Shown: positions 36,202-44,872 of the stretch, in pieces
How the letters are laid out: the number at the start of each line of letters is the position of its first letter
Position numbering within the stretch: position 1 is the first letter of the stretch
Origin: an uncultured beta proteobacterium
GTDB taxonomy: Bacteria > Pseudomonadota > Gammaproteobacteria > Burkholderiales > SG8-41
Length of the DNA: 50,569 bases
NCBI GenBank assembly: GCA_903893565.1
Contig: CAITMU010000031.1
Coordinates: forward strand, 1-50,569
Direction of reading: 5' to 3'
Position numbers and translations under genes: made by a program
The notes under the pieces: generated by a model
The model's database searches: none
The model's input: only the letters and a program-made list of their open reading frames with translations
What the model was told of the DNA's origin: nothing

Positions 36202-36678
36202 GGAGCTTCTCCTCTTTGTTTAAATGGGATTATTTTTTTGTGTCCTCTATCACCTTATAAATAAAGTGAAAGAATCTAAGTTACATTGTAGTCTTTCTCA
36301 TAACAAAGTATATTTTTGAAAAATAATTTTCCTAGGCAATTAAATTTTTTTAAAGGTAGCCTTCGGCATGTATGACATGACCTTTCAGGCTGAAATCGAG
36401 TTGGCAACCGGGGGTTATTCAATTAAGAAGACAATTTTTTTAACGATTGCGTTACTAGTAAAGCCTCGTCCGGGGGCGAACTGGAGTGTACGAGCCGTTG
36501 GTAGAAGGGGCTTTGCTAACTCTAGAATGCGTCTTTTGGCTGCCGATCTTCATCGCCCTCTTGGCTTTCAGCACTAGTAAGGTTTTTAATATAAATCAGC
36601 GATAACCCGAATACTTGTTAGGGACAGGGCAAGCGAAGCGATGGTGAATTTTTTTCTTTAGTCTCGATATTAATAGGA
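36202..36678. other. Intergenic region, no convincing gene
   Basis: About 475 nt. A 69-codon open frame at 36368-36577 (plus) starts with a plausible ATG, but its product shows no family pattern and no clear ribosome-binding site. The left half is very AT-rich and probably holds the hydrolase promoter. Confidence 0.4.
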
Positions 36679-37818
36679 TTAGACGGCGGTGATATTCATG
36701 AGTTTCATTGCATTTAAGCCCAAAATGGCAGCCTTGTCCTGATTGGACAGAGGGGTTTTCATGATGTGTTCAATAGGGAACTCTTCCCATGGAATAGGGC
36801 TATCGGTGCCGACCATCACTTGACTAGCGCCCACCTGAGACACCAACTGAGTTAAAGCTTCTGGGGTAAAGACTAAAGCATCAAAATAAATCTGCCTTAA
36901 GTATTCACTGGGTTTTTTCTGTAGCGTGAGTTGTGGATCACACCCCCCCGGAAAAATAAAACAGGCGTGATCCATACGGTTTGCATAAGTCGGTAAGAAG
37001 CCTCCACCGTGGGCAGCTAAAATCTTCAGTCGGGGGAATTTGTCGAGCACGCCCTCAAAGATCAAATGTTGTAGGGCGATGGTTGTTTCGAGCGGATTGC
37101 CAATGGAATTAGGCATCCAGCCACTGCCTTTGAAACGGTTACCCATAGGGATGTTTTCTGGATGGATGAAGATGATCGCGCCAAGCGCTTCTGCCTTGGC
37201 CCATATAGGGTGAAATTGGGGATCTGAAAAATCGGTACCTAATACACTGGCCATCACGGCGACTCCCTTGAAACTGGGGTTTTTCATGATTGTTTCCAGT
37301 TGATCAATAGCGAGATCGGGAAATTGGGTGGTAATTGAACCGAAGGCGCTAAAGCGCGTCGGGTGTTTTGCACAAATCGCCGCAAGATTGCGGTTATTGA
37401 CTTCGATAATTTGACTGGCTAAAGCACGGTCTTTTCCATACCAAAATGCATTGACTGACAGCACTTCCATATCGACGCCTTTGGCGTCCATATTTTCGAT
37501 GCGTTGTTGTATGACTTGATCGGTGTCGTCGGGAGAAAATTTCTGCGGACCCGAGCGCACAGGAAAGAGGACCGAGCCGTTACCGGCCAGATCAACCGCT
37601 TCTTTGAAAAAACAATGAGTATGGGTGTCAATGACCGGAATTTTTTTTCCATCAATAAAAACTGGAGCGTGTTTTTTTCCTAATAAGGGATGTTGGTGAG
37701 AAATAAAGGGTTGCTTGGTTGGCGGGGTTTGTGCTTGGACCGTATCGAGGAGGCAACAGCTACAAAATGTCACACTGGCCGAGGCGATGTTTTTTATAAA
37801 TTGGCGACGTGAATTCAT
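36679..37818 (-). CDS. Tat-exported amidohydrolase (amidohydrolase-2, ACMSD-like), paralogue
   Basis: This is a 379-residue periplasmic amidohydrolase. The Tat signal is MNSRRQFIKNIASASVTFCSCC. Metal and catalytic motifs: DTHTHCFF (HxH), IFIHPEN, AAHGGGFLPTY and VGTDSPIPWEEFP. Compared with the protein at 25232-26329 the order and spacing of motifs are the same, and the GTD(S/H)PIPW block is nearly identical, so the two are close paralogues. This one has no selenoprotein partner. It is divergent from the LysE-type exporter. Confidence 0.88.
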   Translation of the reverse strand: MNSRRQFIKNIASASVTFCSCCLLDTVQAQTPPTKQPFISHQHPLLGKKHAPVFIDGKKIPVIDTHTHCFFKEAVDLAGNGSVLFPVRSGPQKFSPDDTDQVIQQRIENMDAKGVDMEVLSVNAFWYGKDRALASQIIEVNNRNLAAICAKHPTRFSAFGSITTQFPDLAIDQLETIMKNPSFKGVAVMASVLGTDFSDPQFHPIWAKAEALGAIIFIHPENIPMGNRFKGSGWMPNSIGNPLETTIALQHLIFEGVLDKFPRLKILAAHGGGFLPTYANRMDHACFIFPGGCDPQLTLQKKPSEYLRQIYFDALVFTPEALTQLVSQVGASQVMVGTDSPIPWEEFPIEHIMKTPLSNQDKAAILGLNAMKLMNITAV

Positions 37819-38004
37819 GGAGGCTCCCCGAAAATATAGCTTTGTGATGAAAGATGAGAAAAAGGTGTCTCATCTTTATGGAAAACGTGGAAAACACAAA
37901 GCAGAATAATTTTGTTCGTTTTTTGTTATTATAATTTTTATCGAAGCGTTCTGCTCTTTTTTAGCCGCCTTTTTATTTTTATTATTAAATTAGCATATCT
38001 TAAT

Positions 38005-38610
38005 ATGACGATTCCTGGGCACCTTCTTGCCGCCATGGCTTTATTTGCCTTTGTGACCTCTGTGACCCCAGGCCCTAATAATATGATGCTGTTAAGTTCT
38101 GGTGTGAATTTTGGTTTTCTACGCTCAGTGCCCCACATGATCGGTATTTCCACCAGTCACTTTGTGATGCTGGTGTCTGTGGGCGCTGGATTAGAAAAAA
38201 TCTTTCAGTCGACACCTTGGTTTTATTCTGTGATGAATGTGGTGGGATTTATGTATCTTTTATATCTGGCCTGGGGGGTTGCTCATGCGGCGGCCCCGTC
38301 CTCAGAACCCAATACGACTCAACAGCCGATGAGTTATTTTCAAGCAGTCTTGTTCCAATGGGTCAATCCTAAGGCGTGGATGATGGCGGTGGGATACTTT
38401 ACGAATTACATGCCAACAGACGCGCCTTGGAGTGTGATCATCCCGACCTGTGTCATGTTTAGTTGTATTAATTTTTTGTCGGTGGGGGTATGGGCTATGA
38501 TGGGCAGGAGTTTACAAAATAAGCTATTAAACCCCATTCATCGTAAGCGCTTTAATATCACCATGGCGCTTTTGTTAGTGTTTTCGATGATTCCGGTTCT
38601 TTTTCTTTAA
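38005..38610 (+). CDS. LysE/RhtB-family amino-acid exporter
   Basis: This is a 201-residue inner-membrane transporter. The ATG at 38005 gives the normal family start MTIPGHLLAAMALFAFVTSVTPGPNN; an upstream in-frame ATG adds 31 residues of unusual hydrophobic sequence and is less likely. The TPGPNN signature lies near 21-26, GISTSHFVMLVSVG follows, and FQWVNPKAWMMAVGYF is the typical second-half motif. Five to six membrane spans are expected. Usually exports amino acids or derivatives; substrate unknown. Confidence 0.88.
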   Translation: MTIPGHLLAAMALFAFVTSVTPGPNNMMLLSSGVNFGFLRSVPHMIGISTSHFVMLVSVGAGLEKIFQSTPWFYSVMNVVGFMYLLYLAWGVAHAAAPSSEPNTTQQPMSYFQAVLFQWVNPKAWMMAVGYFTNYMPTDAPWSVIIPTCVMFSCINFLSVGVWAMMGRSLQNKLLNPIHRKRFNITMALLLVFSMIPVLFL

Positions 38611-38873
38611 ATTTGAAAAAAGAAAATAATCCACACGTTTCTTTGACCCATTTGTGAGTCTTCTCATGTTAAGGATTTAAAAAACTTTTTAATTAACAGT
38701 AGTTTTGTGCAATTAATTGATAAGTCGTCATTGACTGAGTAAGTTGCGATGCTGTCAGTCTGGCATTTGGATAAAATTTTTTGTAGGTTCAAAATCTAAA
38801 AAAATATTAATCCAATAATTTTTTTTCTGTAATTTCTGAATTCCATTTAGGAAGTAAAACCATGCACGCGGCC

Positions 38874-39142
38874 TCAAGCGCCGCAAAGATTTCGGCTAAC
38901 CCAGCTTCGAATATCTTCGAGGGTGATCGCACGGGTCAATGTGAAATCCAAGTCTTGCGAAAACCGATAGTCCTCAAATGAGCCACCTCGCAGAGCCGTG
39001 CTACCTTTGAATGCCAGAACTTCGCGCAGTGGATACCGGCAAGTCCGGTCAGGAACCAGGCCAGCACGTAATCGCGTTCGATGACGGCCTTGGGAATGCG
39101 CCGGGGCTCCTATGCGTGTTCGAGATCAGGCGGATATTGCAT
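38874..39142 (-). pseudogene. Degraded AbiEii/AbiGii-type nucleotidyltransferase toxin
   Basis: On the minus strand MQYPPDLEHA is followed by an in-frame TAG, then RIPKAVIERDYVLAWFLTGLAGIH. A frameshift then moves to LREVLAFKGSTALRG, FEDYRFSQDLDFTLTRAI and ends at a TGA. The KGSTALR...FSQDLDF pattern is the nucleotidyltransferase core of AbiEii toxins. The gene has a nonsense codon, a frameshift and an early stop, and its C-terminal two-thirds and any AbiEi partner are missing. Its GC content looks higher than its AT-rich surroundings, consistent with transferred DNA. Confidence 0.8.
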
Positions 39143-39189
39143 TGTGGAATCATTAGCCAAGCCTTAATTATTTTTTTCATCTATTGAAT

Positions 39190-40260
39190 TTAACGAAATA
39201 TTTCCTCTTGGATCATATGTTGATGAAACAGTTCTTCATTTAGCTTTGGCCAGTAGTGAGCGGGTAATTCAATCGCCCCATGTGCAAAGATCAGTGGATT
39301 GGCAAGAATTCTTGTTTTAGGTTTTAAAAAACCGTTCATTTCTCCCGCATTAGTGATGGTAGAACGGGCGACACAAGCTTCCATCCAGCAGCCGATTTCC
39401 ATGGATACCCCATCGCCTAAAACGGGTTCCATGCCAAGGTTACGTATTTTTTGAAGGGCAGAATGAAGCATATCAATACTTCCCATTTTTTTAAGCTTTA
39501 ATTTAACAAAGCCCACCCCAGGCATTGTGGCTGCACGATCGATATCCCGTTCATCATAGATCGACTCATCTAGCATCACCGGAACGGTTGAGACTTTGGC
39601 CACGGCAGCATTCGATTCCCACTCATGAGAGCCGCAGGGTTGCTCGAATAGTTCTATACCTTGCGGATCGATTTGGGAGGCAAAGGCGCAGCCTTGCGCT
39701 TGGTTATAACCACGATTGGCATCTAGGCGAATAGTGGCGCGGTTACCGACCGTTTTTTGAATGAGTCTTAAGCGGGCTAAATCTTTTTCCACATCAAAGC
39801 CTACTTTAACTTTGAGGGTTTTAAACCCCTCTTTAATCAGTCGGTCCACTTCCCGTTGAACCTCTTCGGGTTCGCTACCTTGGCAGGGTGCTAGAAGCGG
39901 TACGCGTGTTGAGGTTTTGATTTGTAAGAGAGGATGCTGTTCAAGCATATCGAGTGCGGTTAATAAGGCGCTTGCAGCACCTGGACTGTCGGCTGCTTTT
40001 TCCATCACCCGGGTTCTGATGTGAGCGGCTTCTTGTCCCACGCTGCTTTGCGCTGCAGACTGACAAAATTGCCATGCCCCTTTTTCAGTCTCCTCGGTGT
40101 AGCCCGGAGAGATGTACACTTCTCCCCACCCTACGTGGTCATTGCCACTGTGCATACGCACCACAAAGGGGGTAAAGGATAGGTGTGTTCTATGGGCTAC
40201 CTTATAAGGCACACTCAGGGGTAGATTCAGTCGTTGTAGTTTAATTTCTGTGATTTTCAT
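39190..40260 (-). CDS. Enolase-superfamily (mandelate racemase/muconate lactonizing) enzyme
   Basis: This is a 356-residue cytoplasmic TIM-barrel enzyme that abstracts the alpha proton of a carboxylate. The KxK base motif is TLKVKVG (Lys150, Lys152), metal ligands are Asp180 (RLDANRGY), Glu206 (ELFEQP) and Asp231 (LDES), and the opposite Lys is in the VKLKLKKMG block near 252-260. This is the muconate-lactonizing/dipeptide-epimerase subgroup pattern. It is the last gene of the dioxygenase-selenoprotein-Bug operon, 51 nt after the Bug gene. It may racemise, lactonise or dehydrate the compound taken up (inference). Confidence 0.88.
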   Translation of the reverse strand: MKITEIKLQRLNLPLSVPYKVAHRTHLSFTPFVVRMHSGNDHVGWGEVYISPGYTEETEKGAWQFCQSAAQSSVGQEAAHIRTRVMEKAADSPGAASALLTALDMLEQHPLLQIKTSTRVPLLAPCQGSEPEEVQREVDRLIKEGFKTLKVKVGFDVEKDLARLRLIQKTVGNRATIRLDANRGYNQAQGCAFASQIDPQGIELFEQPCGSHEWESNAAVAKVSTVPVMLDESIYDERDIDRAATMPGVGFVKLKLKKMGSIDMLHSALQKIRNLGMEPVLGDGVSMEIGCWMEACVARSTITNAGEMNGFLKPKTRILANPLIFAHGAIELPAHYWPKLNEELFHQHMIQEEIFR

Positions 40261-40311
40261 AGCGGTGATTTTGATAAGGATTATTTTTAATGCAATGAAG
40301 TGAGGTAAGGG

Positions 40312-41319
40312 TTATTCTTTTTGTTCGGAAATGCCAGCCACTTTGATGATAGTGGCCCATTTTTTGGTTTCGGTTGACATGAAGCTTGTGAACTGGTCTG
40401 GGGTGGTATTGCCTGGATCAGCGCCTAAGCTTTTCAAAAGTTTTAGTACGTCGGGTTTTTTTAGGATTAATCTTACTTCCTGATTAATTTTACGAGTGAT
40501 GAATTCGTTGGTTTTACTGGGAGCCATTAGTCCAAACCAACCTACGGCTTCGTAGTTTTTTAATCCTGCCTCAGCAATGGTGGGCACATCGGGCAAAGCC
40601 TGAGAGCGATTTATACTGGTTACACCATAGGCAAATAGTTTTTTATTCTCGATAAAGGGTATAGCCGCTGGAATATTAGGAAACATCAGTTCAATCTGAC
40701 CGCTCATGACATCCATTAATGCTGGGGTGCCGCCTTTGTAAGATACATGCATGATATTGATTTTTGCCATCAAGCCAAAAAGAACCCCTGCTAAATGCTG
40801 TGAGAAGCCCACTCCGCCAGAAGAAAATTTGATTTGCCCGTCATTTTTTTGCGCTAACTTAATCAACTCCACTATGTTTTTAGTGGGTAGAAGGGGGTAA
40901 CCCACTAAAATGTTAGGAGTCACTGCGATCAAGGCTATAGGGCTAAAATCTTTGACTGGGTCGTAGCGCATATGACTATGCATGCTGACGTTGATAGCAT
41001 GTGTGCCACTGTGCCCCATAAATAATGTGTAACCATCGGGCGGAGCTTTAGCAGCCAATTCAGCGCCAATCATCCCGCTGGCTCCGGGGCGATTATCGAC
41101 GATCAATTGTCTTCCTAATCGTAAGCTAAGTTCATTCGAGATAATCCGTGCTAGTGTATCGCCACCCCCACTAGCAGGGCCTGGTACGATAACTCTGATA
41201 GGTCTATTGGGGTAGTCGTCAAACGTTGGAGCAGCCCGAGTGGTGTGGATATTGCAAGACAATAAGATGACCCAGCATAGTAATTGACGGTAAGACGCTG
41301 AGAACCATTTAATGAGCAT
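40312..41319 (-). CDS. Bug/TctC-family periplasmic substrate-binding protein 6
   Basis: This is a 335-residue TTT-family receptor. The ATG is 5 nt after the stop of the GrdB-like gene, so it is translationally linked to it. Signal peptide: MLIKWFSASYRQLLCWVILLS...TTRAAP. Family blocks: IRVIVPGPASGGGDTLAR, VDNRPGASGMIGAE, APPDGYTLFMG, HVSYKGGTPALMDVMSGQ and LPDVPTIAEAGLKNY. Its place inside the operon makes it the likely receptor for that pathway's substrate. Confidence 0.92.
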   Translation of the reverse strand: MLIKWFSASYRQLLCWVILLSCNIHTTRAAPTFDDYPNRPIRVIVPGPASGGGDTLARIISNELSLRLGRQLIVDNRPGASGMIGAELAAKAPPDGYTLFMGHSGTHAINVSMHSHMRYDPVKDFSPIALIAVTPNILVGYPLLPTKNIVELIKLAQKNDGQIKFSSGGVGFSQHLAGVLFGLMAKINIMHVSYKGGTPALMDVMSGQIELMFPNIPAAIPFIENKKLFAYGVTSINRSQALPDVPTIAEAGLKNYEAVGWFGLMAPSKTNEFITRKINQEVRLILKKPDVLKLLKSLGADPGNTTPDQFTSFMSTETKKWATIIKVAGISEQKE

Positions 41320-41324
41320 CTGTG

Positions 41325-42578
41325 TTAGGCATCCTTAGTATGTAACGGTTGGTTTGGTTCGATGGCGGCTCGAGGCATTAGATTCTGTTGTGAGAAATGA
41401 TTCACGTCTTTGTCGGGACTTTTACTGGCAAGATTTTGTATTTGCTTAAATAAGTCACCCGCTTTCGTTTGATGCCAGAACCATTGTAGAACAATCTGTG
41501 GCGAACGTTTTCCGGGTTGGCCTGCATCAGATTCTAAATAAAAAGCTTTAATTTCTTCACAGGCCAAACGCAGCGCATTGCCTATTGGTTGATCTGATCG
41601 ATAGGAGGGCGTTGTCTGATCTTGCATCCAGGCGCAAAGAAAGTGGACTAATTTTTCAACACTTTCCCCTGCCACTCCGAGGGTGGTTCTACCTCGACGA
41701 GTAAGCGCTAGGTCATACCAGACGCGTAATTGAGAGACTTCGTCTAATACTTTTTTATTAAGAGTTTCTTCGACTAACGATTCATTAAAGCTGATAGGGC
41801 AGGTCATACCCTCACTGATTTCGCTTGAGTCATTGAAGGGGGCTGGCTCCGGAAAATCCTCTAGAATCGGTTCTGGGCCTCGGGGAAGTTCAAATAAATC
41901 CAACGCCGCTTTCAGTACTTTGCGTTGAAAGTCAGGTTCGTCAGGAGCGCCTAGTGGGCGCCCCAACATGAAAGGCACCCAAAGCGCACGTGGCGGACGA
42001 ATCGTTTCAGTGTGTTCACGAATGAGGCTAATATGAACGGTGGGAATGCCTTCGTCTTCGATATAAAGAGCCAGTGCGCCAACGGCGCACGTGCAATTGG
42101 GTCAAACCGGGGTTAATACCACCGCATCGACATTATCGCGTTTTAATAATTGGGCTACTTCGCGTGCTTTTGTCTCCATTCGTGTAACAGGCGAACCAGC
42201 CCCCATGAACGAATAATGAAAATCAGCAACAGAGCCAATATGCCCCTCAGCGGCTAGTTCTTTTAAACGCTCGATTGGAAATACGACATTAATATCTTGT
42301 TGAAAACCGGTTCGGTCGTAGTTAACCGACATCTGACTCATGACTATATCTGCAGTGTTCATATCGGCTGGCAAAATCCGATAGTCGTTTCTTGCCTGGC
42401 CATGACCGAAGGGGCGATCCCCCCTTTTGTGAATGCCTGCACTGGTGATGAGTGCTACACGGCGACGAGATAAGGCGGGACCCTCAACCCAGGGATTTAG
42501 TCCAAATTCAGGCATTGCCGGAATTTTCTCCAACATGTGCTCTCGTTCCCATTCGGGTAAATCAGCCAGTTTGACCAT
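41325..42578 (-). CDS. GrdB-like selenoprotein (reductase selenoprotein B family), Sec159
   Basis: This is a 417-residue protein read through TGA at 42102-42104. The N-terminal part (VALITSAGIHKRGDRPFG, DINVVFPIERLKEL, HYSFMGAGSP, DNVDAVVLTPV) and the part after the UGA (PNCTCAVGALALYI, DEGIPTVHISLI, LGRPLG) together match the glycine/betaine/sarcosine/proline reductase selenoprotein B family. GrdB itself has UGTCTRC at the same place, and here it is UPNCTC, giving a Sec159-x-x-Cys162 redox pair. Homology continues past the stop in the same frame. A SECIS-like perfect hairpin lies at 42074-42090. Simple ORF calling gives two pieces, 42102-42578 and 41325-41978. It lies between the dioxygenase (33 nt) and Bug (5 nt) genes. 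The true substrate in this aerobic-looking operon is unknown. Confidence 0.87.
42074..42090 (-). promoter_or_regulatory. Candidate bacterial SECIS element of the GrdB-like selenoprotein
   Basis: On the minus strand GTGCGCC (42084-42090) pairs perfectly with GGCGCAC (42074-42080) around GUU. The loop GU lies 19-20 nt after the UGA, as in E. coli fdhF (GGU at 19-21). The stem is 7 bp, all but one pair G-C or C-G rich, and sits within coding sequence. Confidence 0.72.
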
Positions 42579-42611
42579 ATTGGAGGGTTCCTTATCGATA
42601 GATGGATCCTT

Positions 42612-43493
42612 TTAAGCCACTGGCTTGGTGCCTTTGACTTGGGTCCGTAACAAAAAGCGTCGTTCAGCGGGGTCGAAGGCGGTGCGTTTATGCATGACAC
42701 AGCGGTTATCCCAGATGATAAGGTCGCCTACAGACCACGTTTGAAACCATGAGTCTTGAGTTTGGGTTACGTGGGACCATAGGGTGTCGAGTAATTTTTC
42801 ACTTTCTTCTAAGGGAAGGCCCATGATGTAGCCTGCTGGACGACGGCCAAGAAAGAGCGCGCGCCGCCCTGTCACTGGATGGCGACGCACAGCCGGATGA
42901 ACGGCGCCGATTGCTTGGCGGGGATCGGTGACGGATTCAAAGCCCTTACGCAAAGTGCCCGCACTATTGCGGCTCGCATCGTGTTTGATCGTTAGCGTCT
43001 CCACCTTTTGTTTGAGCGCTTCTGGCAAGCTGTCGTAGGCATCATACATATTGATGAAGCCTGTTTCTCCACCGGATTTCGTGACTTCCTCGCCATATAG
43101 AAGCGCCGCCGAAGGAGGGGTGTCGTTGTAGGACATATCGGTGTGCCACACGGCCTCACCGTAGCCTAAGCTGCCGATAGGCTCACCATTGACCATGATG
43201 TTAGACATGACGGCCATATTAGGAAATCCCTCAATCCAGTCTTTACCCTTTGCATTGATCGGCGCTCGGTCCAGTTCGCCAAAGCGGGCACTAAATGCAA
43301 GGAGTTGCTCTTTTGTCAGTTTTTGTCCACGAAAACGTAGCACTTGATGCTTCATCCATGCATCGAATACGATTTTAAATTCTGCCTCTGAGGCTTGTGA
43401 TACATCAAGACCTATGACATCTGCTCCGATCGTTTTGCCTAAGGGGACGATGGTTAGACCAGAAGACGTTGTTTTTAATGCAGCGTTGGACAT
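42612..43493 (-). CDS. TauD/TfdA-family Fe(II)/2-oxoglutarate dioxygenase
   Basis: This is a 293-residue 2-oxoglutarate-dependent oxygenase. The Fe ligands His117 and Asp119 are in VWHTDMSY, the distal His268 is in WDNRCVMHKR, and Arg279 or Arg283 (ERRFLLRTQ) should bind 2-oxoglutarate. Family members hydroxylate taurine, 2,4-D and other organic acids and alkyl sulfonates, releasing sulfite or phenol. It is the first gene of the operon with the selenoprotein, Bug and enolase-superfamily genes, divergent from a GntR regulator. A role as the first catabolic step is plausible. Confidence 0.9.
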   Translation of the reverse strand: MSNAALKTTSSGLTIVPLGKTIGADVIGLDVSQASEAEFKIVFDAWMKHQVLRFRGQKLTKEQLLAFSARFGELDRAPINAKGKDWIEGFPNMAVMSNIMVNGEPIGSLGYGEAVWHTDMSYNDTPPSAALLYGEEVTKSGGETGFINMYDAYDSLPEALKQKVETLTIKHDASRNSAGTLRKGFESVTDPRQAIGAVHPAVRRHPVTGRRALFLGRRPAGYIMGLPLEESEKLLDTLWSHVTQTQDSWFQTWSVGDLIIWDNRCVMHKRTAFDPAERRFLLRTQVKGTKPVA

Positions 43494-43598
43494 TTTTGAA
43501 TGCCTCCCAAAAAAAGATCGATGATAGGAACCGTAAGGTAAGGAATGGAATCGTTAAAAATTCTAGCAAAACGATGCTGCGGGAACGCGGAGCCAGTG

Positions 43599-43652
43599 GG
43601 TCTAGAGACCTCACAATTTTTTATTGATTGTTGATTATTAATTATTAATAAT
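43599..43652. promoter_or_regulatory. Operator candidates between the GntR regulator and the dioxygenase operon
   Basis: GGTCT-AG-AGACC (43599-43610) is a perfect 5-2-5 inverted repeat with GGT/ACC ends, the half-site type bound by FCD-class GntR regulators. A second inverted repeat ATTATTAAT-T-ATTAATAAT (43634-43652) lies 23 nt away but is AT-rich and may be chance. Confidence 0.35.
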
Positions 43653-43714
43653 ATTTGCGTGGAGTCTTTATTCTATGGCATTATTTCACTTCATGTCAAT
43701 GCTAGGAGTTTTGA

Positions 43715-44410
43715 TTGACCCAGGATACTTTCATGCTTTCACAAACTTTATCGGATCGTATTGCCGCTACGATTGCTGAGCGTATTGTGGAAGGTCATTA
43801 TGCCCCAGGACAACGACTGGTTGAATCAAACTTGGCGAAGCAATTAAATGTTAGCCATGGCCCGATTCGAGATGCCCTGCGGTGGTTGCAGCATTCGGGT
43901 TTGGTGACTATCGCCGCGTTTAAAGGCGCCCAAGTTACCGAATTATCGGAGCGAGAGTTGGAGGAAATTTATGAAGTCAGAGCCTCCTTGGTGGGCCTAA
44001 GGGCACGCTGGTTGGCAGAGGATCCAGCGCGAGAAAAAGTGTTGACTGAAGTGGAAGAACTTATTTCACAATTCTCAACCATGGCAAAAGTCCCAGCGAA
44101 AAAGAAAATGTATATTGCTATGGCATTGTCAGTCAGTCAGACATTAACGGAAGGGTTGAGCAATCGTTGGTTGCGATCGACTTTAAAGGCTTTGACCTTA
44201 CAGACGAGTCGTTATACGAGAATGGCGCTTGACTCAGTGGATCGGCGCATAGTCTCCGCAAAGATGTGGGAGGAGTTATTTGTAGCAATACGGGAGGGCC
44301 GTGCGCAAGAAGCACAAACCCTGGCTTCTTCCCTTTCGCTGTCTACTCGAGAGGCTGCTAGACAATCATTGCGTGCGCTAAATCAGAAGAACCCTACTAA
44401 AAAAATATAA
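43715..44410 (+). CDS. GntR-family (FadR/FCD) transcriptional regulator
   Basis: This is a 231-residue regulator. A winged helix (about residues 10-75; GQRLVESNLAKQLNVSHGPIRDALRWLQHSGLV) precedes a helical FCD ligand domain. The FCD metal-binding histidines are not obvious, so it may belong to a metal-free subgroup. It starts at a TTG 6 nt after AGGAG (43704-43708); ATG at 43733 is an alternative. Divergent to the dioxygenase-selenoprotein-Bug operon with candidate operators between, so it probably controls that operon with the substrate or a product as effector (inference). Confidence 0.88.
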   Translation: MTQDTFMLSQTLSDRIAATIAERIVEGHYAPGQRLVESNLAKQLNVSHGPIRDALRWLQHSGLVTIAAFKGAQVTELSERELEEIYEVRASLVGLRARWLAEDPAREKVLTEVEELISQFSTMAKVPAKKKMYIAMALSVSQTLTEGLSNRWLRSTLKALTLQTSRYTRMALDSVDRRIVSAKMWEELFVAIREGRAQEAQTLASSLSLSTREAARQSLRALNQKNPTKKI

Positions 44411-44431
44411 TTAATACCCTAGGTAATAGGA

Positions 44432-44728
44432 TTATTCTTTAGCCCATTTTGCTGGATAACAGTAAGCTTCTAAATAGTGTCCTAGAGGGCTGATAGGAGG
44501 AGCTAAAGTGGGGGGGTGACCTGTATTTTTTGTGACCAGTTTAAGCAATTGTTTGGCATAGCCTTGTTGACGAAATTCTTTAGCAACAAAAATGTATTCA
44601 ATGCTCCCGTCTGGGCTATAGCGACAGTAGGCAATGGTGGTATTTTGGTTGGTAAGACTGATCACGCCATCGGATTGGGAAAGATGGATTAACGGGGTGG
44701 ATTGAGGCAGAGAAGTCAAGGGGGGCAT
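44432..44728 (-). CDS. Small GNAT-family acetyltransferase (YjdJ-like)
   Basis: This is a 98-residue protein. Acetyl-CoA binding motif A is FVAKEFRQQGYAKQLLKLV (about residues 47-65), following a DGSIEYIFV strand. It fits the short GNAT/YjdJ type of about 90 residues. The target is unknown. Convergent with the GntR gene, 21 nt between stops. Confidence 0.72.
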   Translation of the reverse strand: MPPLTSLPQSTPLIHLSQSDGVISLTNQNTTIAYCRYSPDGSIEYIFVAKEFRQQGYAKQLLKLVTKNTGHPPTLAPPISPLGHYLEAYCYPAKWAKE

Positions 44729-44872
44729 AAGCGCACTTAAGCGATAAAAATATCGGGAGCGTTGTTTTTTTGTTTTTTGTCAGATCTATGTAAACCCAAT
44801 GCTTTAGATTGATGGTTTTAATACGCTATCCATAGAAAACTTTTTTTTACGCGCAATAAAAAAACGCAATGG

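Noticed and set aside
36368..36577. 69-codon plus-strand ORF
   Set aside because: Biased toward Arg/Gly without family pattern and no clear Shine-Dalgarno.
41325..41978. Separate gene starting at the GTG at 41978
   Set aside because: Coding homology continues in frame from the UGA at 42102 to this GTG (GALALYI, DEGIPTVHI), so it is the 3' part of the selenoprotein gene.
43634..43652. AT-only palindrome as a firm operator
   Set aside because: Low complexity (only A and T), so an inverted repeat of this length is likely by chance; the GGTCT-AG-AGACC repeat is the better candidate.
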